Origin: Actinomadura graeca
Lineage (GTDB): Bacteria; Actinomycetota; Actinomycetes; Streptosporangiales; Streptosporangiaceae
Reading direction: 5' to 3'
Assembly: GCF_019175365.1 (NCBI RefSeq)
Contig: NZ_CP059572.1
Location: forward strand, 8,494,001-8,558,000
DNA: 64,000 nucleotides
Part shown: in pieces, positions 1-8,363 of the stretch
How the letters are laid out: every line of letters begins with the position of its first letter
How positions within the stretch are numbered: position 1 is the stretch's first letter
Made by a program: the position numbers and the translations under genes
Notes under the pieces: model-generated
The model's database searches: none
What the model saw: the letters and a program-made list of their open reading frames with translations, nothing else
What the model was told of the DNA's origin: nothing

Positions 1-224
1 GGCTGGAAGGCCAGCACCGCCAGCCCTTCGGCGAGCGGGCCCAGCACGCCCGGCCTGCTGCGGGCGGCGAACATCAGCCGGTCCGCTCGCTCGGCGATGA
101 TCTGTGACGCCGCGGCAGCGCGGGCCCGCCGCTGTTCGAAGGACACCTCCTGCAGCTCGGCGATGGCCTGGGGGATCAGCGCCTGCAGCGCTGTGCGGAT
201 GTTGTCGCGCACGTGGTCGGTCAT
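1..224 (-). CDS. Hypothetical protein, N-terminal part only
   Basis: An ATG at 224 (minus) opens a frame that runs off the left edge of the window. The 74 visible residues begin MTDHVRDNIRTALQALIPQ and are rich in Ala, Arg and Glu, predicting long amphipathic helices. I do not recognise the family. It is the most distal visible gene of the minus-strand accessory genes of element A. Confidence 0.55.
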   Translation of the reverse strand, partial: MTDHVRDNIRTALQALIPQAIAELQEVSFEQRRARAAAASQIIAERADRLMFAARSRPGVLGPLAEGLAVLAFQ

Positions 225-379
225 CTGTGCACCCCATTCCGGGTTGGAGGCTTGGCAGGGATCCGGCCGCCGGGTGACCCACGTGAGGTGTGGCAGGCCA
301 CTTTTGCGGCGGCACCGGGAGCCGTGGCCGCGCAGAAGAGGGCCATCGGCCGGGGCCGGGGTGGTCGGGGTTGGGCTGT

Positions 380-637
380 TCAGGCCGGCGGGGCGGGTGG
401 ACGTGGCGCGTCACCGGCCGCACGCCGGGCGGGATCGCCAGGTGCGGTGTCCTCGCGCCGGGCGGGTTCTGCAGGGGTGTAGTGCTGTGCCGCCAGGCGG
501 GTGAGTGCGGAGCCGGGCGCGTTTGTGCGGTGGCCTGCCGGTGGCGCTGGGGCTGCGGTGCCGCCTCGGCTCTGACCGGTGGCGATGGCGGGGGATCGCC
601 GGTGATCTCGGGCAGCGGCCCGGGTAATTTCATCCAT
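380..637 (-). CDS. Small hypothetical protein
   Basis: An 85-residue frame from ATG 637. It is Ala/Pro/Arg-rich, with a plausible helical stretch (LTRLAAQHYTPAEPARRED) and a proline-rich tail. No family is recognised and no strong Shine-Dalgarno sequence precedes it. In this GC-rich DNA a spurious frame of this size is possible, so support is weak. Confidence 0.3.
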   Translation of the reverse strand: MDEITRAAARDHRRSPAIATGQSRGGTAAPAPPAGHRTNAPGSALTRLAAQHYTPAEPARREDTAPGDPARRAAGDAPRPPAPPA

Positions 638-1102
638 CGCCGCGCGGGCATTCGGGCCGGTTCAGTGGGGCCGGCAGACAGTCGCGCTGGTCGGCCAGCG
701 CAGCTGAGCGAGGGCGCCGCGCCTGTGCCAGGTGGACGGCACCAGGCCCCGCAGATATCGCACCAGGGGGCGCACGACCGCACGCCCCCGTCGCAGGTGA
801 GAACCGGGACGCGAGCCGCTGAGCCGCTGTGCGAGGGGCTGTGCGCCACCCGAGGTGGCGCTGGAGGATGAAGGGAAGCGCCCCGTCGCCCCCGGTCACG
901 GCTCTGTGAACGGTCGGGTGCTGCGCTGGCAGGGGATGCACCGCTGGCGAAGCACAGCGTGCTGGCACCTTCGCCCGAGCCGGAGACAGCACCGGCGAGG
1001 CTGCCAGCGTGGGGCGTGGGTTGCGGGCCGCCTTTCCGGCACCGCTTTTGGGCCCGCGCAGGTCCCCAGGGAAGATCGGGCCACGGCGCCGGGACCAAAT
1101 GA
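638..1102. other. 465-bp gap without a convincing gene
   Basis: Frames on both strands are open but have atypical composition and no recognisable domain. I see no repeat or RNA structure that I can support. Confidence 0.4.
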
Positions 1103-1597
1103 TCACCGCTTCGCCGGGTCCTGCTGTCCCAGCGTGTCGGGCGGCCACGGGCTGGCCGGGCTGGGGCCGGTGAAGGGGTCGCCCTCAGAAGGGTAGTGCG
1201 GGCGGCAGCCGAACCCGCCGGGGGCGCCGCAGTCCTCGCAGGGCGGATCACCGAAGTGGCCGTAGCGGGGCGTCCGGTGCTCCTGGCCGGTCATGCTGGT
1301 GTCCTTCCGGTCTCGGTGGTACGGCGACGGCGTCGCCGAGCCGTCGGGCTGGTCATCGGGAAGGGCGTCGACGGCGGCCCAGAGTCGGCGGAGAAGACGC
1401 CGCAGGTCGGCCTTGGTGCCGGTGAGGACGGCCACCTCCTCGTCGTGCATCAGCACGGCATGGACATCGAGCGGTTCAGGATCGCAGAGGTGGTCGAACC
1501 GGTCTCCGGCCATGACGAGCTGTACCTGCAGCCGGGACCCGTTGTAGAACTCCCAGCGTGCGACCACATCCGCTCCTTCATAGGTGAGACCGGTCAC
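1103..1597 (-). CDS. Hypothetical protein with C-terminal Cys cluster
   Basis: 164 residues from a GTG at 1597. The N-terminal part (VTGLTYEGADVVARWEFYNG...) reads as an alpha/beta domain with many aromatic and acidic residues; the C-terminal part has CEDCGAPGGFGC and a proline-rich end. The frame is open further upstream, but that translation looks non-coding, so I chose the start where coding character begins. Its Shine-Dalgarno sequence is weak. No family is recognised. An internal ATG (MTGQEHRTPRYG) could make a shorter product. Confidence 0.55.
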   Translation of the reverse strand: MTGLTYEGADVVARWEFYNGSRLQVQLVMAGDRFDHLCDPEPLDVHAVLMHDEEVAVLTGTKADLRRLLRRLWAAVDALPDDQPDGSATPSPYHRDRKDTSMTGQEHRTPRYGHFGDPPCEDCGAPGGFGCRPHYPSEGDPFTGPSPASPWPPDTLGQQDPAKR

Positions 1598-1790
1598 GGC
1601 TGGCGGCGGCCCTGTAGCCGACCGGCTGGAGGGCCAGGGGCCGGGAAGGAAGGAACCACGGAGCGGTCCCTGCGGGGACCCGCGCTGCGCTGGTCGCCTC
1701 CGCCGGGCCCGGCCTGCTTGAGGCACGTCCTTGCCGGAGCAGGCGCCTGGCACGAGACGAGCCAGGCGCCGGCCCGGCGGCGCCGTGCGG

Positions 1791-2207
1791 TCAGTCCTGT
1801 GGCGCCTGTTTGCCGCGTGCGGCCTGGTCTTCTGTGTGCAGTTCGGCGGCGAGCAACGGCTCGAACTCATCACACACCGACTCGTGCTTGGCCAGGGCGC
1901 GCAGGGCGGCCTGGCGGGCGCGCACACGCGCCTTGCGATCGGTTCCGGGTTCTGCGAGCCACGCCTGGGCATGCAGCGACGCGAACAGCTGGGGGTGGTG
2001 ACGGGCGAGGGTGGTCATGGCGCGCTGGCGGGCGCGTCCGCGGCCGGTCCTGCGCTGGTAGTCGGCGACCGCAGCGTTGTGGGCCAGCCGACACTGCTCG
2101 CAGGGGCGCTCATGGTTGCGGCGGTGCCGTTCGTAGGCCGCCGGGGTGCCGTGCTCCTTCAGCTCGCGTGGCACGGCGCTTGCACTCCCCCGGCGGGACC
2201 GGCGCAC
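1791..2207 (-). CDS. Hypothetical basic protein with CxxC motif
   Basis: About 138 residues. The core HGTPAAYERHRRNHERPCEQ followed by CRLAHNAAVADYQRR resembles small zinc-binding proteins seen on actinomycete plasmids: one CxxC, many Arg/His, then a long helix (TTLARHHPQLFASLHAQAWL). The start is uncertain: GTG at 2207 or GTG at 2174, the latter preceded by GGGGGAG. Nucleic-acid binding is inference from the basic composition and CxxC. Confidence 0.6.
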   Translation of the reverse strand: MRRSRRGSASAVPRELKEHGTPAAYERHRRNHERPCEQCRLAHNAAVADYQRRTGRGRARQRAMTTLARHHPQLFASLHAQAWLAEPGTDRKARVRARQAALRALAKHESVCDEFEPLLAAELHTEDQAARGKQAPQD

Positions 2208-2810
2208 CGACTCGGGTGCTCGACTCTGCCCAGCCGGGCCGGGGGTGTCGCGAGAGCGCTCTTCTTGTGGTGCCGGGCGGCTGGCCGGGCGTGGGCCAGC
2301 GTGCTGTGCCGCCTGCAAGCCGCGTCCGCGCAGTGGCGGGGTGGCCGGTTGTATCCGGCCGCATTATCGGGACTGCAAGGGCGCTGGTGAGCGGTGAGGT
2401 CACCGGGTGGGACGGCGGTCATGGCTGCCTCCGCAGGGTGCGGTTCGTCGGGAGCCCGCGGCCCATGCGGTGGGGCTGGTGGTGTCAATCAGCGCGTTCT
2501 CGATTGACACCACCAGCCCCGCCGCGTTGCGATGTGCGCCCGACGAGGACGCCCCCTCCGGACGGTGTCGGTCCGGGCGTCGGACGGGCGTCGGCCTGGG
2601 TGTCCGCCCGGTGGCCCCACGCGCCGACGGGGGCCGGGTCCGGGTGTTCGGACGGCGGCCTAGCGGCGTGTTGGATGCCTGCGGCTGCTTGCGTACGGAC
2701 AGGCCCGGCGGCGATGTCGCCGTAGTGACAGTTGACGATCCGTGGTTGAGGGGCGGGAGGGAGTGCCGTTGCTGAGGCCGACGAGGTCCGCCTGCTGACC
2801 GCCGGCCGCC
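2208..2810. other. 603-bp gap holding one strong hairpin
   Basis: No frame here has convincing coding character. The one clear structure is the perfect inverted repeat at 2472-2520. Confidence 0.4.
2472..2520. repeat. Perfect 19-bp inverted repeat with 11-nt loop
   Basis: Arms 2472-2490 (GGGGCTGGTGGTGTCAATC) and 2502-2520 are exact reverse complements, separated by 11 nt. There is no T-run on either side. It lies downstream of the gene at 2811-3374 and may act as an actinomycete-type terminator or a protein-binding or nicking site. Confidence 0.7.
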
Positions 2811-3374
2811 TCACTCGTCCAAGGCAGAGGGCCAGGGCGGGGGGAGACGCCGCCAGTCCTGCCGGAGTCTCGCGCGGATCAGGGTTTCGTCCTCGTCCAT
2901 CCGCGTCCCGTACATGCGCTCGTAGTCGTCGATTTCGAGGGGGAGGTTCTCGAAGATCTGGCGTGCCCATGCAGGGAACCGGCGCTGCAAGATACGGAAG
3001 TACAGGCCGACGGCATGACCGCGGATCGGGGTCCTCAGGCTCACGTCATGCAAAACGGCCAGGATCTCGACGTCGGTGCCCGGACGAGTGTCTTGCCGGG
3101 CGGCAACCCGGTGGAGGATCTCCTGGCAGTGCACGCGGTAGAGCGTTTCGTTCTGGTGGATCAGAGCATGCTGCGGGGGCAGAAGCCGAAATGAGCGCCA
3201 CAGCGGGCCGGGGGTTCCGATGACCTTGCCGGATGGGTCGCGGACGGGCAGGGGCTCGCTGTGCCGGATCTGCGTTGCGCGTATCTCCTCTTCCGCCACT
3301 TCGAGAAGATGCAGCGTGGCGGTGATGGAGCCGATTTCGGGGAGAAGCTCTGCAAGGGCCTCGGTGAAAGACAG
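2811..3374 (-). CDS. Hypothetical protein
   Basis: 187 residues with good coding character (LLPEIGSITATLHLLEVAEE..., then PLWRSFRLLPPQHALIHQNE), predicted mixed alpha/beta. No known family is recognised. The best ribosome-binding site, AAGGAG at 3382-3387, lies 7 nt before an in-frame CTG at 3374, so a CTG start is the best supported. The frame is open to an ATG at 3485, but the extra 37 residues look non-coding. Confidence 0.6.
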   Translation of the reverse strand: MSFTEALAELLPEIGSITATLHLLEVAEEEIRATQIRHSEPLPVRDPSGKVIGTPGPLWRSFRLLPPQHALIHQNETLYRVHCQEILHRVAARQDTRPGTDVEILAVLHDVSLRTPIRGHAVGLYFRILQRRFPAWARQIFENLPLEIDDYERMYGTRMDEDETLIRARLRQDWRRLPPPWPSALDE

Positions 3375-3647
3375 AAGGCATCTCCTTGTGGGCAGGCCGA
3401 TCTGGCGTGCATGGGGAGGGACGGCTGCCTGGCGGTCCGTTCGGCCATCGGCGGTGTGCCGGGTAAGGGCAGGCCGTGCGGGCACAGGGATGGGAAAGCG
3501 GCGACATGGCCTGGTCGTTGTGACCGCGTCCTGCTGATCGCGCCGTGATACCGGGCTATCGAGACAGGGTGGTCCGGCGGTTCACTCCGGCCCACAATCC
3601 TCGATCGGCTCGATGTCGACCAGATCAAAAGACCACGTAGGTCGACC

Positions 3648-3830
3648 TCAGGTTGAGGCTGCCGAGAAGTTGCTGTTCCTGGCCAGTCCCCCGAAGAAGC
3701 GGAGCATGAGCTCGCCGCGTAGCCCCGCCAGCCAGGTGGCCAGCTCGAACGTCACGATGGCCAGGGCCACATCGTCGATCCCGCGGCATCGCTGCCGCAG
3801 GTGGCCGGCGAGCAGCCGGCCGAATACGCT
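3648..3830 (-). pseudogene. Gene remnant (C-terminal fragment)
   Basis: An open stretch of about 60 codons with clear coding flavour (AGHLRQRCRGIDDVALAIVT, then FELATWLAGLRGELMLRFFG), bounded upstream by an in-frame TAA at 3831-3833 and lacking a start codon with a Shine-Dalgarno sequence. It looks like the 3' remainder of a degraded gene. The family is not recognised. Confidence 0.3.
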
Positions 3831-4239
3831 TTATTGCCGGTCGGTGTCGCGATGCTGGTGCGATAGCGACACCATGCGGGCCGGTTTCTGCTCCGGTAGC
3901 GCGGTCACCTGGGATTCTTTTCCGGCGGACGCGGCATCGCTGGCCCTGAGACGGGCCGGTTCGCAGGAGGGGCGATATCTCTTGCGTTGTCAGCGTTCCT
4001 GCATTCTTCTTCGCTGTCCTTGCCCTCGTCTCGTGGATTCGTTCCTTCGGGGACGCTGTGCCACCTGGATGAGGTCGGCGAAACGGCCTGGCCGCCGGAA
4101 CAAAAGGTCATCTCCTTGGGCATGGCAAACGTCCATGGTTGATGGAGGCGAGGTACTCGGGTTGAGGGAGCGTGAGGGACGCTGAAGGTCGCCGGAGTCA
4201 CGCCTGGGTGGGGTCGTGCAGGGGGTGATGGCTGGCGGG
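3831..4239. other. 409-bp gap, probably decayed DNA
   Basis: Base composition is less GC-rich than the neighbours, and short frames on the minus strand show partial coding character (for example GDDLLFRRPGRFADLIQVAQ near 4080). No intact gene is supported; I read it as debris of former genes. Confidence 0.3.
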
Positions 4240-5427
4240 TCAGCCGTGCCGGTCGGCCCAGCAGCCGCCGCATTCACCGGTGTCGCTGCGGCGCCCCATC
4301 CCCGGGTGGCGTGGGCAGGCCACAGGCGCGGCCGGCTCAGCGACGCGGGCAGGCGGGTCGTTGTCGGCCAGGCCGGCGAGTCTGCTGATCACCACACCGG
4401 CCGGGTTCCGGGCACCCTGCAGGCCGCCGGTGACCTCACCGACCAGGTCGCTGCGGCTCCAGCCGCGCTCCAGCGCCTGCTGGACAAGCCGGTTCAGGCG
4501 GGGCATCACGGCGCGGCTGGGACGCCAGCCCGCCGGCAGGTGGCGCAGCAACTCGGCGGCGTCGGCATCCTGATCCCCACCACCGCCACCTGGTTCAGGC
4601 CCGTTCCCGTGATCTCGCCCTGCCTCCTCGCCGCTGCCAGCGCCGGGGTCTGGCCGGTGCGGGTGGGGGACGGCACCGGATGTTCGGCCAGCGCCGGGCG
4701 GGTGGTGGTTGGTGGTGCTCTGGTTCTTCTTTATGTGGTCACGGTGCGCTGCGGCGCACTGCGGGAGTGCGTCTGCGCGCACTACCGGGGTGCGCTGCGG
4801 CGCCCTACGGTAGCGCGGCCACGCGCACCAGGGTGCGCCGCAACCGGAGCGGTGCGCGCCGTCGCCATCGTGGCCGGCAGCGGGTTCGTCAGCGAAGATG
4901 TCCAGGTCGGCCAGGGAACGCGGACCGCGGTAGCCCGGCGGCGGCTCCAGATGCAAGACATAGAGGTTGCGGGCTCGCAGGCCACCAGCGGATCGGCGGG
5001 TGTGCTTGTCGATGGCGCCGATCCGCACCAGCTGCCCCAAATGCGCATCGACCGAGCGTGCATGGGCGAAACCCAGCCGGGCGGCCAGCTGGGCGCGGGA
5101 GGGGAACACCGTCCGGTCCCCGCGGGCACGGTTGAGGTGCATTGACAGCTGCCAGTACAGCGCCTGGGCGACGGGTTTGATGCCGCTGAGCGCCACCCAG
5201 TCGGGCAGCTGGGTGAAAGGAATGAGGGCTCGCCCTTCCCGCAGTTCATCGTGCTGGTCGAGGGCTTCACCATCCTGGCGGGCCGGGAAGCGGTCCTGGG
5301 GCTGGGCCACGGCGGCTCCTGAGCTGGACGCGGCGATATGGGCCGCCCGCACGGCCAGGGGACGGCCGTGCGGGCAGCAGAGACCGTGCGCGCGGTGACA
5401 ATCGGCGCCCAGGCCAGACTCCGGCAT
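4240..5427 (-). CDS. Replication-type helix-turn-helix protein
   Basis: 395 residues from ATG 5427. The central region (LPDWVALSGIKPVAQALYWQ, then VFPSRAQLAARLGFAHARSV and LVRIGAIDKHTRR) is a winged-helix/HTH layout typical of primosome-like or Rep proteins on actinomycete plasmids: one helix block choosing species-specific DNA, then a KNLYVLH-type strand. The C-terminal half is a low-complexity linker followed by a helical tail (PRLNRLVQQALERGWSRSDL). The open frame extends upstream to 5601, but that part looks non-coding. The role as replication initiator of element A is inferred from the domain and from iteron-like repeats inside the gene. Confidence 0.6.
   Translation of the reverse strand: MPESGLGADCHRAHGLCCPHGRPLAVRAAHIAASSSGAAVAQPQDRFPARQDGEALDQHDELREGRALIPFTQLPDWVALSGIKPVAQALYWQLSMHLNRARGDRTVFPSRAQLAARLGFAHARSVDAHLGQLVRIGAIDKHTRRSAGGLRARNLYVLHLEPPPGYRGPRSLADLDIFADEPAAGHDGDGAHRSGCGAPWCAWPRYRRAPQRTPVVRADALPQCAAAHRDHIKKNQSTTNHHPPGAGRTSGAVPHPHRPDPGAGSGEEAGRDHGNGPEPGGGGGDQDADAAELLRHLPAGWRPSRAVMPRLNRLVQQALERGWSRSDLVGEVTGGLQGARNPAGVVISRLAGLADNDPPARVAEPAAPVACPRHPGMGRRSDTGECGGCWADRHG
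4743..4860. repeat. Iteron-like GGTGCGC repeats inside the Rep-type gene
   Basis: A 15-bp unit (GGTGCGCTGCGGCGC) occurs at 4743-4757 and 4789-4803, with shorter copies beginning GGTGCGC at 4832 and 4851. Reiterated sites inside a rep gene are known from Streptomyces plasmid origins; that these are an origin is inference. Confidence 0.4.
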
Positions 5428-5473
5428 CGCCCCGCTACCGCGCAGGGCCGGGGCGCCGGGGTCCAGGTGTGTG

Positions 5474-5803
5474 TCAGCCGTCGGCCGACGCCTGATTGCC
5501 GATGACGGCGACGGCGATGTTGTCCGAGCCGCCCTGCAGGGCCGCCTGAACGAGCGCGTCGGCGGTTGCCTGTACGTCGAGGTGGGTGGTGAGCAGGTCA
5601 CGCAGGTCGGGATCGCTGAGGTGCCTGGTCAGTCCGTCACTGCACAGCAGCAGACGCCGCCAACCCGGATCCGGGGCAGCGGCCTCGGGTTCGCCGCGCC
5701 CGATGTGCCGTGTCAGGGTGTTGCCGGAGCGGCGAGGAGAACTCCTTGCCGGAGCGGCGAGGAGAACTCCGAACCCGCTGCTGCTGGCGGCCCGCCCGCT
5801 CAC
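5474..5803 (-). pseudogene. Truncated PP2C-family protein phosphatase
   Basis: The last ~85 residues match the C-terminal third of PstP-like PP2C phosphatases: NTLTRHIGRGEPE, then RRLLLCSDGLTRHL and ALQGGSDNIAVAVIG, which includes the metal-binding Asp of the SDGLT motif and the GGSDN motif. The N-terminal two thirds are missing, so it should be inactive. The residual frame overlaps the stop of the upstream kinase gene, and the breakpoint coincides with a 25-bp tandem duplication. It presumably once formed a kinase/phosphatase pair with the neighbour. Confidence 0.65.
5721..5770. repeat. 25-bp perfect tandem duplication
   Basis: Positions 5721-5745 and 5746-5770 are identical (unit begins TTGCCGGAGCGGCG). 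It lies at the point where homology to PP2C phosphatases stops, suggesting a deletion or replication-slippage scar. Confidence 0.8.
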
Positions 5804-7344
5804 GATCCTGAGTGCATTGTCGGCAGATCACCCGTTTGCCCGGGGTACCGGATGCCGCGCCAGAGCGGGCCGGAGTACTCGCTGAGGGCTTCGAGGACCG
5901 CATCGTCTGGTGCGCCGAACCCGCCCACGGGACAGACGATGATCCAGCCGGTGGCCCTTTCGGCGAGCGGGTAGTGCTTCTTGCCAAGCGAGGGGAGTCG
6001 GAGCTTGGCCCCGCGTGAGGCTGGTGGAAACTTCGGCCTGGGAAGCACCGACACGTAGTAGTTGTTTCCTCGGTCCGTGGCTGCAACCTTGATCGCGTCG
6101 GACCAGTCGTATCTGCAGACCCGCCCGTCGTGCCGCGCCTCTACGCCTGCATGGCTGATCCGTAACTGCTGCGGCCTTTTTCTGATTTTGGCGGCACCGA
6201 TGGCGCAGAGAACTCCGACGGTAAGATACGGGAAAGTCATGAGTAGGCCGAAAGGCACATCCTCGGGGGACTTGCCTATCTTGCCTAGAGTCGCCAGCAG
6301 GTATAAACTGCCAATGCCTAAAAATAGGGCGCCGCCGAAGAAGGTCAATCGTAGATCATTGTCTCGCCTTTTCTGGAAAGTGATGCCTTCGTCTTCCTCG
6401 GGAAAGTTTTCCCAGGGCGGCAGGAACGCGGAGTCGTCGAATCGTTCGTCAGTTTCCTCCTCGGCGAGCTCGTCCGCTGGGATGTGCTGCTCGTCCGCGC
6501 CGCCGCCTGCGGAAGGCCAGACCCGATCGAAGTCAGCGTGGTCCAACTGGGCGAGGATGTCGGAGATGGAGGGCCGGTCCGCGGGGTTCTTCGCCAGGCA
6601 CGCGTCGATTAAGTCGCGCAGGCCATGTTCGGAAGGCAGATCCCGCAGGTCGGGATGCTCGCTGGTGATGTGATGGACGATCGCTTGCATGCTGTCGCCG
6701 GCGAAAGGGCTGCGGCCAGTGAGCGCGAACGCCAGTACGCATCCGAGAGAGAACACGTCGCTGACACGTTCGGCCTTCTGCCCGCGGAGCTGCTCTGGGG
6801 CCATATAGGAAAGAGTGCCCACCATCGCTCCGGTCTGGGTCATGGTGCCGACATCCAAGGGCCGAGCGATGCCGAAGTCAAGAATGCGGGGACCGTCCGC
6901 AGCCAATATCACGTTGGCGGGTTTGAGGTCACGATGCACCAGGTGGCATGAGTGGATGGCGCCCAGTCCCTCGGCCAGCCCCGCACCCAGAACGCTCACC
7001 ATGTCGGCATCCAGAGGCCCCCGGGCGGAGACGGCCTGCTGGAGCGAAGGCCCGGGGATGTAGGCGGTAACCAGCCACGGCCGGTCCGCGTCGGGATCGG
7101 CGTCCACGACTTGGGCGGTGTAGAAGCCCCCGACTCGGCGTGCTGCCTGCACCTCCCGACGAAATCGGGCGCGATAGTCCGGTTCGCCGACATAATCGGG
7201 ACGGATGAGTTTCACCGCCACAGGACGGCCGCCGGGAGAACGACCGAGGAACACCTGGCCCATTCCTCCCTCGCCCAGTCGGCCCAGCAACCTGTACTTG
7301 CCGACCGAGTGCGGATCACCGGGCTGGAGAGGGGACACTGGCAC
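5800..7344 (-). CDS. Membrane-anchored Ser/Thr protein kinase (PknB-like)
   Basis: 514 residues from a start at 7344. The kinase domain covers about residues 17-275: glycine loop GEGGMG, catalytic Lys45 in AVKL, HRDLKPAN with Asp139, DFG at 156-158, and an APE motif. Then comes an acidic linker (about 285-325) and two hydrophobic segments (about 333-352 and 368-388), followed by a ~120-residue C-terminal domain with no PASTA repeats. This region (6050-6450) is markedly less GC-rich than the neighbours. The adjacent phosphatase gene is truncated, so the kinase may lack its natural antagonist. Its target is unknown. Confidence 0.9.
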   Translation of the reverse strand: MPVSPLQPGDPHSVGKYRLLGRLGEGGMGQVFLGRSPGGRPVAVKLIRPDYVGEPDYRARFRREVQAARRVGGFYTAQVVDADPDADRPWLVTAYIPGPSLQQAVSARGPLDADMVSVLGAGLAEGLGAIHSCHLVHRDLKPANVILAADGPRILDFGIARPLDVGTMTQTGAMVGTLSYMAPEQLRGQKAERVSDVFSLGCVLAFALTGRSPFAGDSMQAIVHHITSEHPDLRDLPSEHGLRDLIDACLAKNPADRPSISDILAQLDHADFDRVWPSAGGGADEQHIPADELAEEETDERFDDSAFLPPWENFPEEDEGITFQKRRDNDLRLTFFGGALFLGIGSLYLLATLGKIGKSPEDVPFGLLMTFPYLTVGVLCAIGAAKIRKRPQQLRISHAGVEARHDGRVCRYDWSDAIKVAATDRGNNYYVSVLPRPKFPPASRGAKLRLPSLGKKHYPLAERATGWIIVCPVGGFGAPDDAVLEALSEYSGPLWRGIRYPGQTGDLPTMHSGS

Positions 7345-7386
7345 GCCTCCATCACCGAGGTGGGGATTACGGAGGCCTCGATTCTG

Positions 7387-7584
7387 TCAGGGTCTCACGA
7401 CTGGTTCATCCCTGTGGGCGACGATGGCACGCACTGGTCGCCGGTGTTCGTGCACCACCGCCTCGTTGACGTAGATCCGAGGGTAGGAGACGTCGGTATC
7501 GCCGTGGTCGGCGTGTTCCTCGGTGATCACGGCGATCACCACCGTGACGTTGCCCGCGGCTTCGAACGTGTGCTGGTTGGGCAT
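7387..7584 (-). CDS. Small hypothetical protein
   Basis: 65 residues, MPNQHTFEAAGNVTVVIAVI followed by an acidic/His-rich stretch and YPRIYVNEAVVHEH. ATG at 7584 is preceded by GGGGGAG at a good distance. It reads as a small beta-rich cytosolic protein. It is encoded immediately upstream of the kinase in the same direction. No family is recognised. Confidence 0.6.
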   Translation of the reverse strand: MPNQHTFEAAGNVTVVIAVITEEHADHGDTDVSYPRIYVNEAVVHEHRRPVRAIVAHRDEPVVRP

Positions 7585-7877
7585 GTGCTCCCCCGAGCTC
7601 AGCCCGGTGTGCTGCCACGCTAGCCCGGAGCGTGCGGGACCACCACGGCCCGGCATGCTCGCCCGCCGAAGCGGTGACGCCGTGGAGGGAGCAGGATCGG
7701 GGGTCACGGTGTCGTCGCGGGATACCAGGAGCCGCTGGTCGCCGGACTGATTATCGCGGCTTCGATCACACCCTCAAAATGGTGGTCGCCATGGCGGGGG
7801 GTCGCGTGATACAGGAGCACTTCGGGGACGCGTCACCTTGGCGCGGGAAGGGGTTCTCCTCCCCAGGCCAGGGGATG

Positions 7878-8036
7878 TCAGGCTGGCCGGATCGTGAGCG
7901 GGACGTCGGCTTCCTTGGCAGTACGCTCACGCCGCTTCAGATCGGCTTTGTCGTATGCGGTGGCCGACCCGAAGAGAACCAGTGATGATCCATTCCGCTT
8001 TGCGCGGGTGTCTCTTTCTGATTTCTCTTTGGGCAT
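7878..8036 (-). CDS. Small basic hypothetical protein
   Basis: 52 residues from ATG 8036, strongly charged (MPKEKSERDTRAKRNG, then ADLKRRERTAKEADV), probably helical. The frame is open further upstream, but that part looks non-coding. No family is recognised. Confidence 0.45.
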   Translation of the reverse strand: MPKEKSERDTRAKRNGSSLVLFGSATAYDKADLKRRERTAKEADVPLTIRPA

Positions 8037-8363
8037 CGTGTCGCTTGGTTGTCGCGGGCCTGGCCTGCCGGGGCCGGGGTGCGGCCCGCAAGTGCCGGTG
8101 CCAGGGCTGCTATTTCTGTTCAGCTCCACCGGATCTGGCTCGTGCCCGGTGGAGCGGCCACGGAGTCGTGCTTCGCGGACGATTCGAGGGCCGGATCGCA
8201 GTCGGGTCACACACTGCGCGTGAACGCGGCCGTATCGTCGGGACCTTGCTGATCACGGAACTGGTCCCCGCGAACGGCTGTGGAACTCATCGCGTTCGGT
8301 TCCTCTCTTCTGCGAGCCGCGCGGCGATCGGAGAAGGAGAGGACGCCGCCGTGCCTGTGACCG
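8037..8363. other. 327-bp gap
   Basis: One 27-codon minus-strand frame (8207-8290) has AGAGGA upstream but nothing else to support it. No repeat or RNA structure is evident. Confidence 0.35.

Noticed and set aside
2485..2970. 161-codon minus-strand frame
   Set aside because: It overlaps the better-supported gene at 2811-3374 and covers the perfect hairpin at 2472-2520; composition is unlike a protein.
8207..8290. 27-codon frame (MSSTAVRGDQFRDQQGPDDT...) with AGAGGA upstream
   Set aside because: Too short, no recognised motif and no neighbour support; kept only as a possibility.
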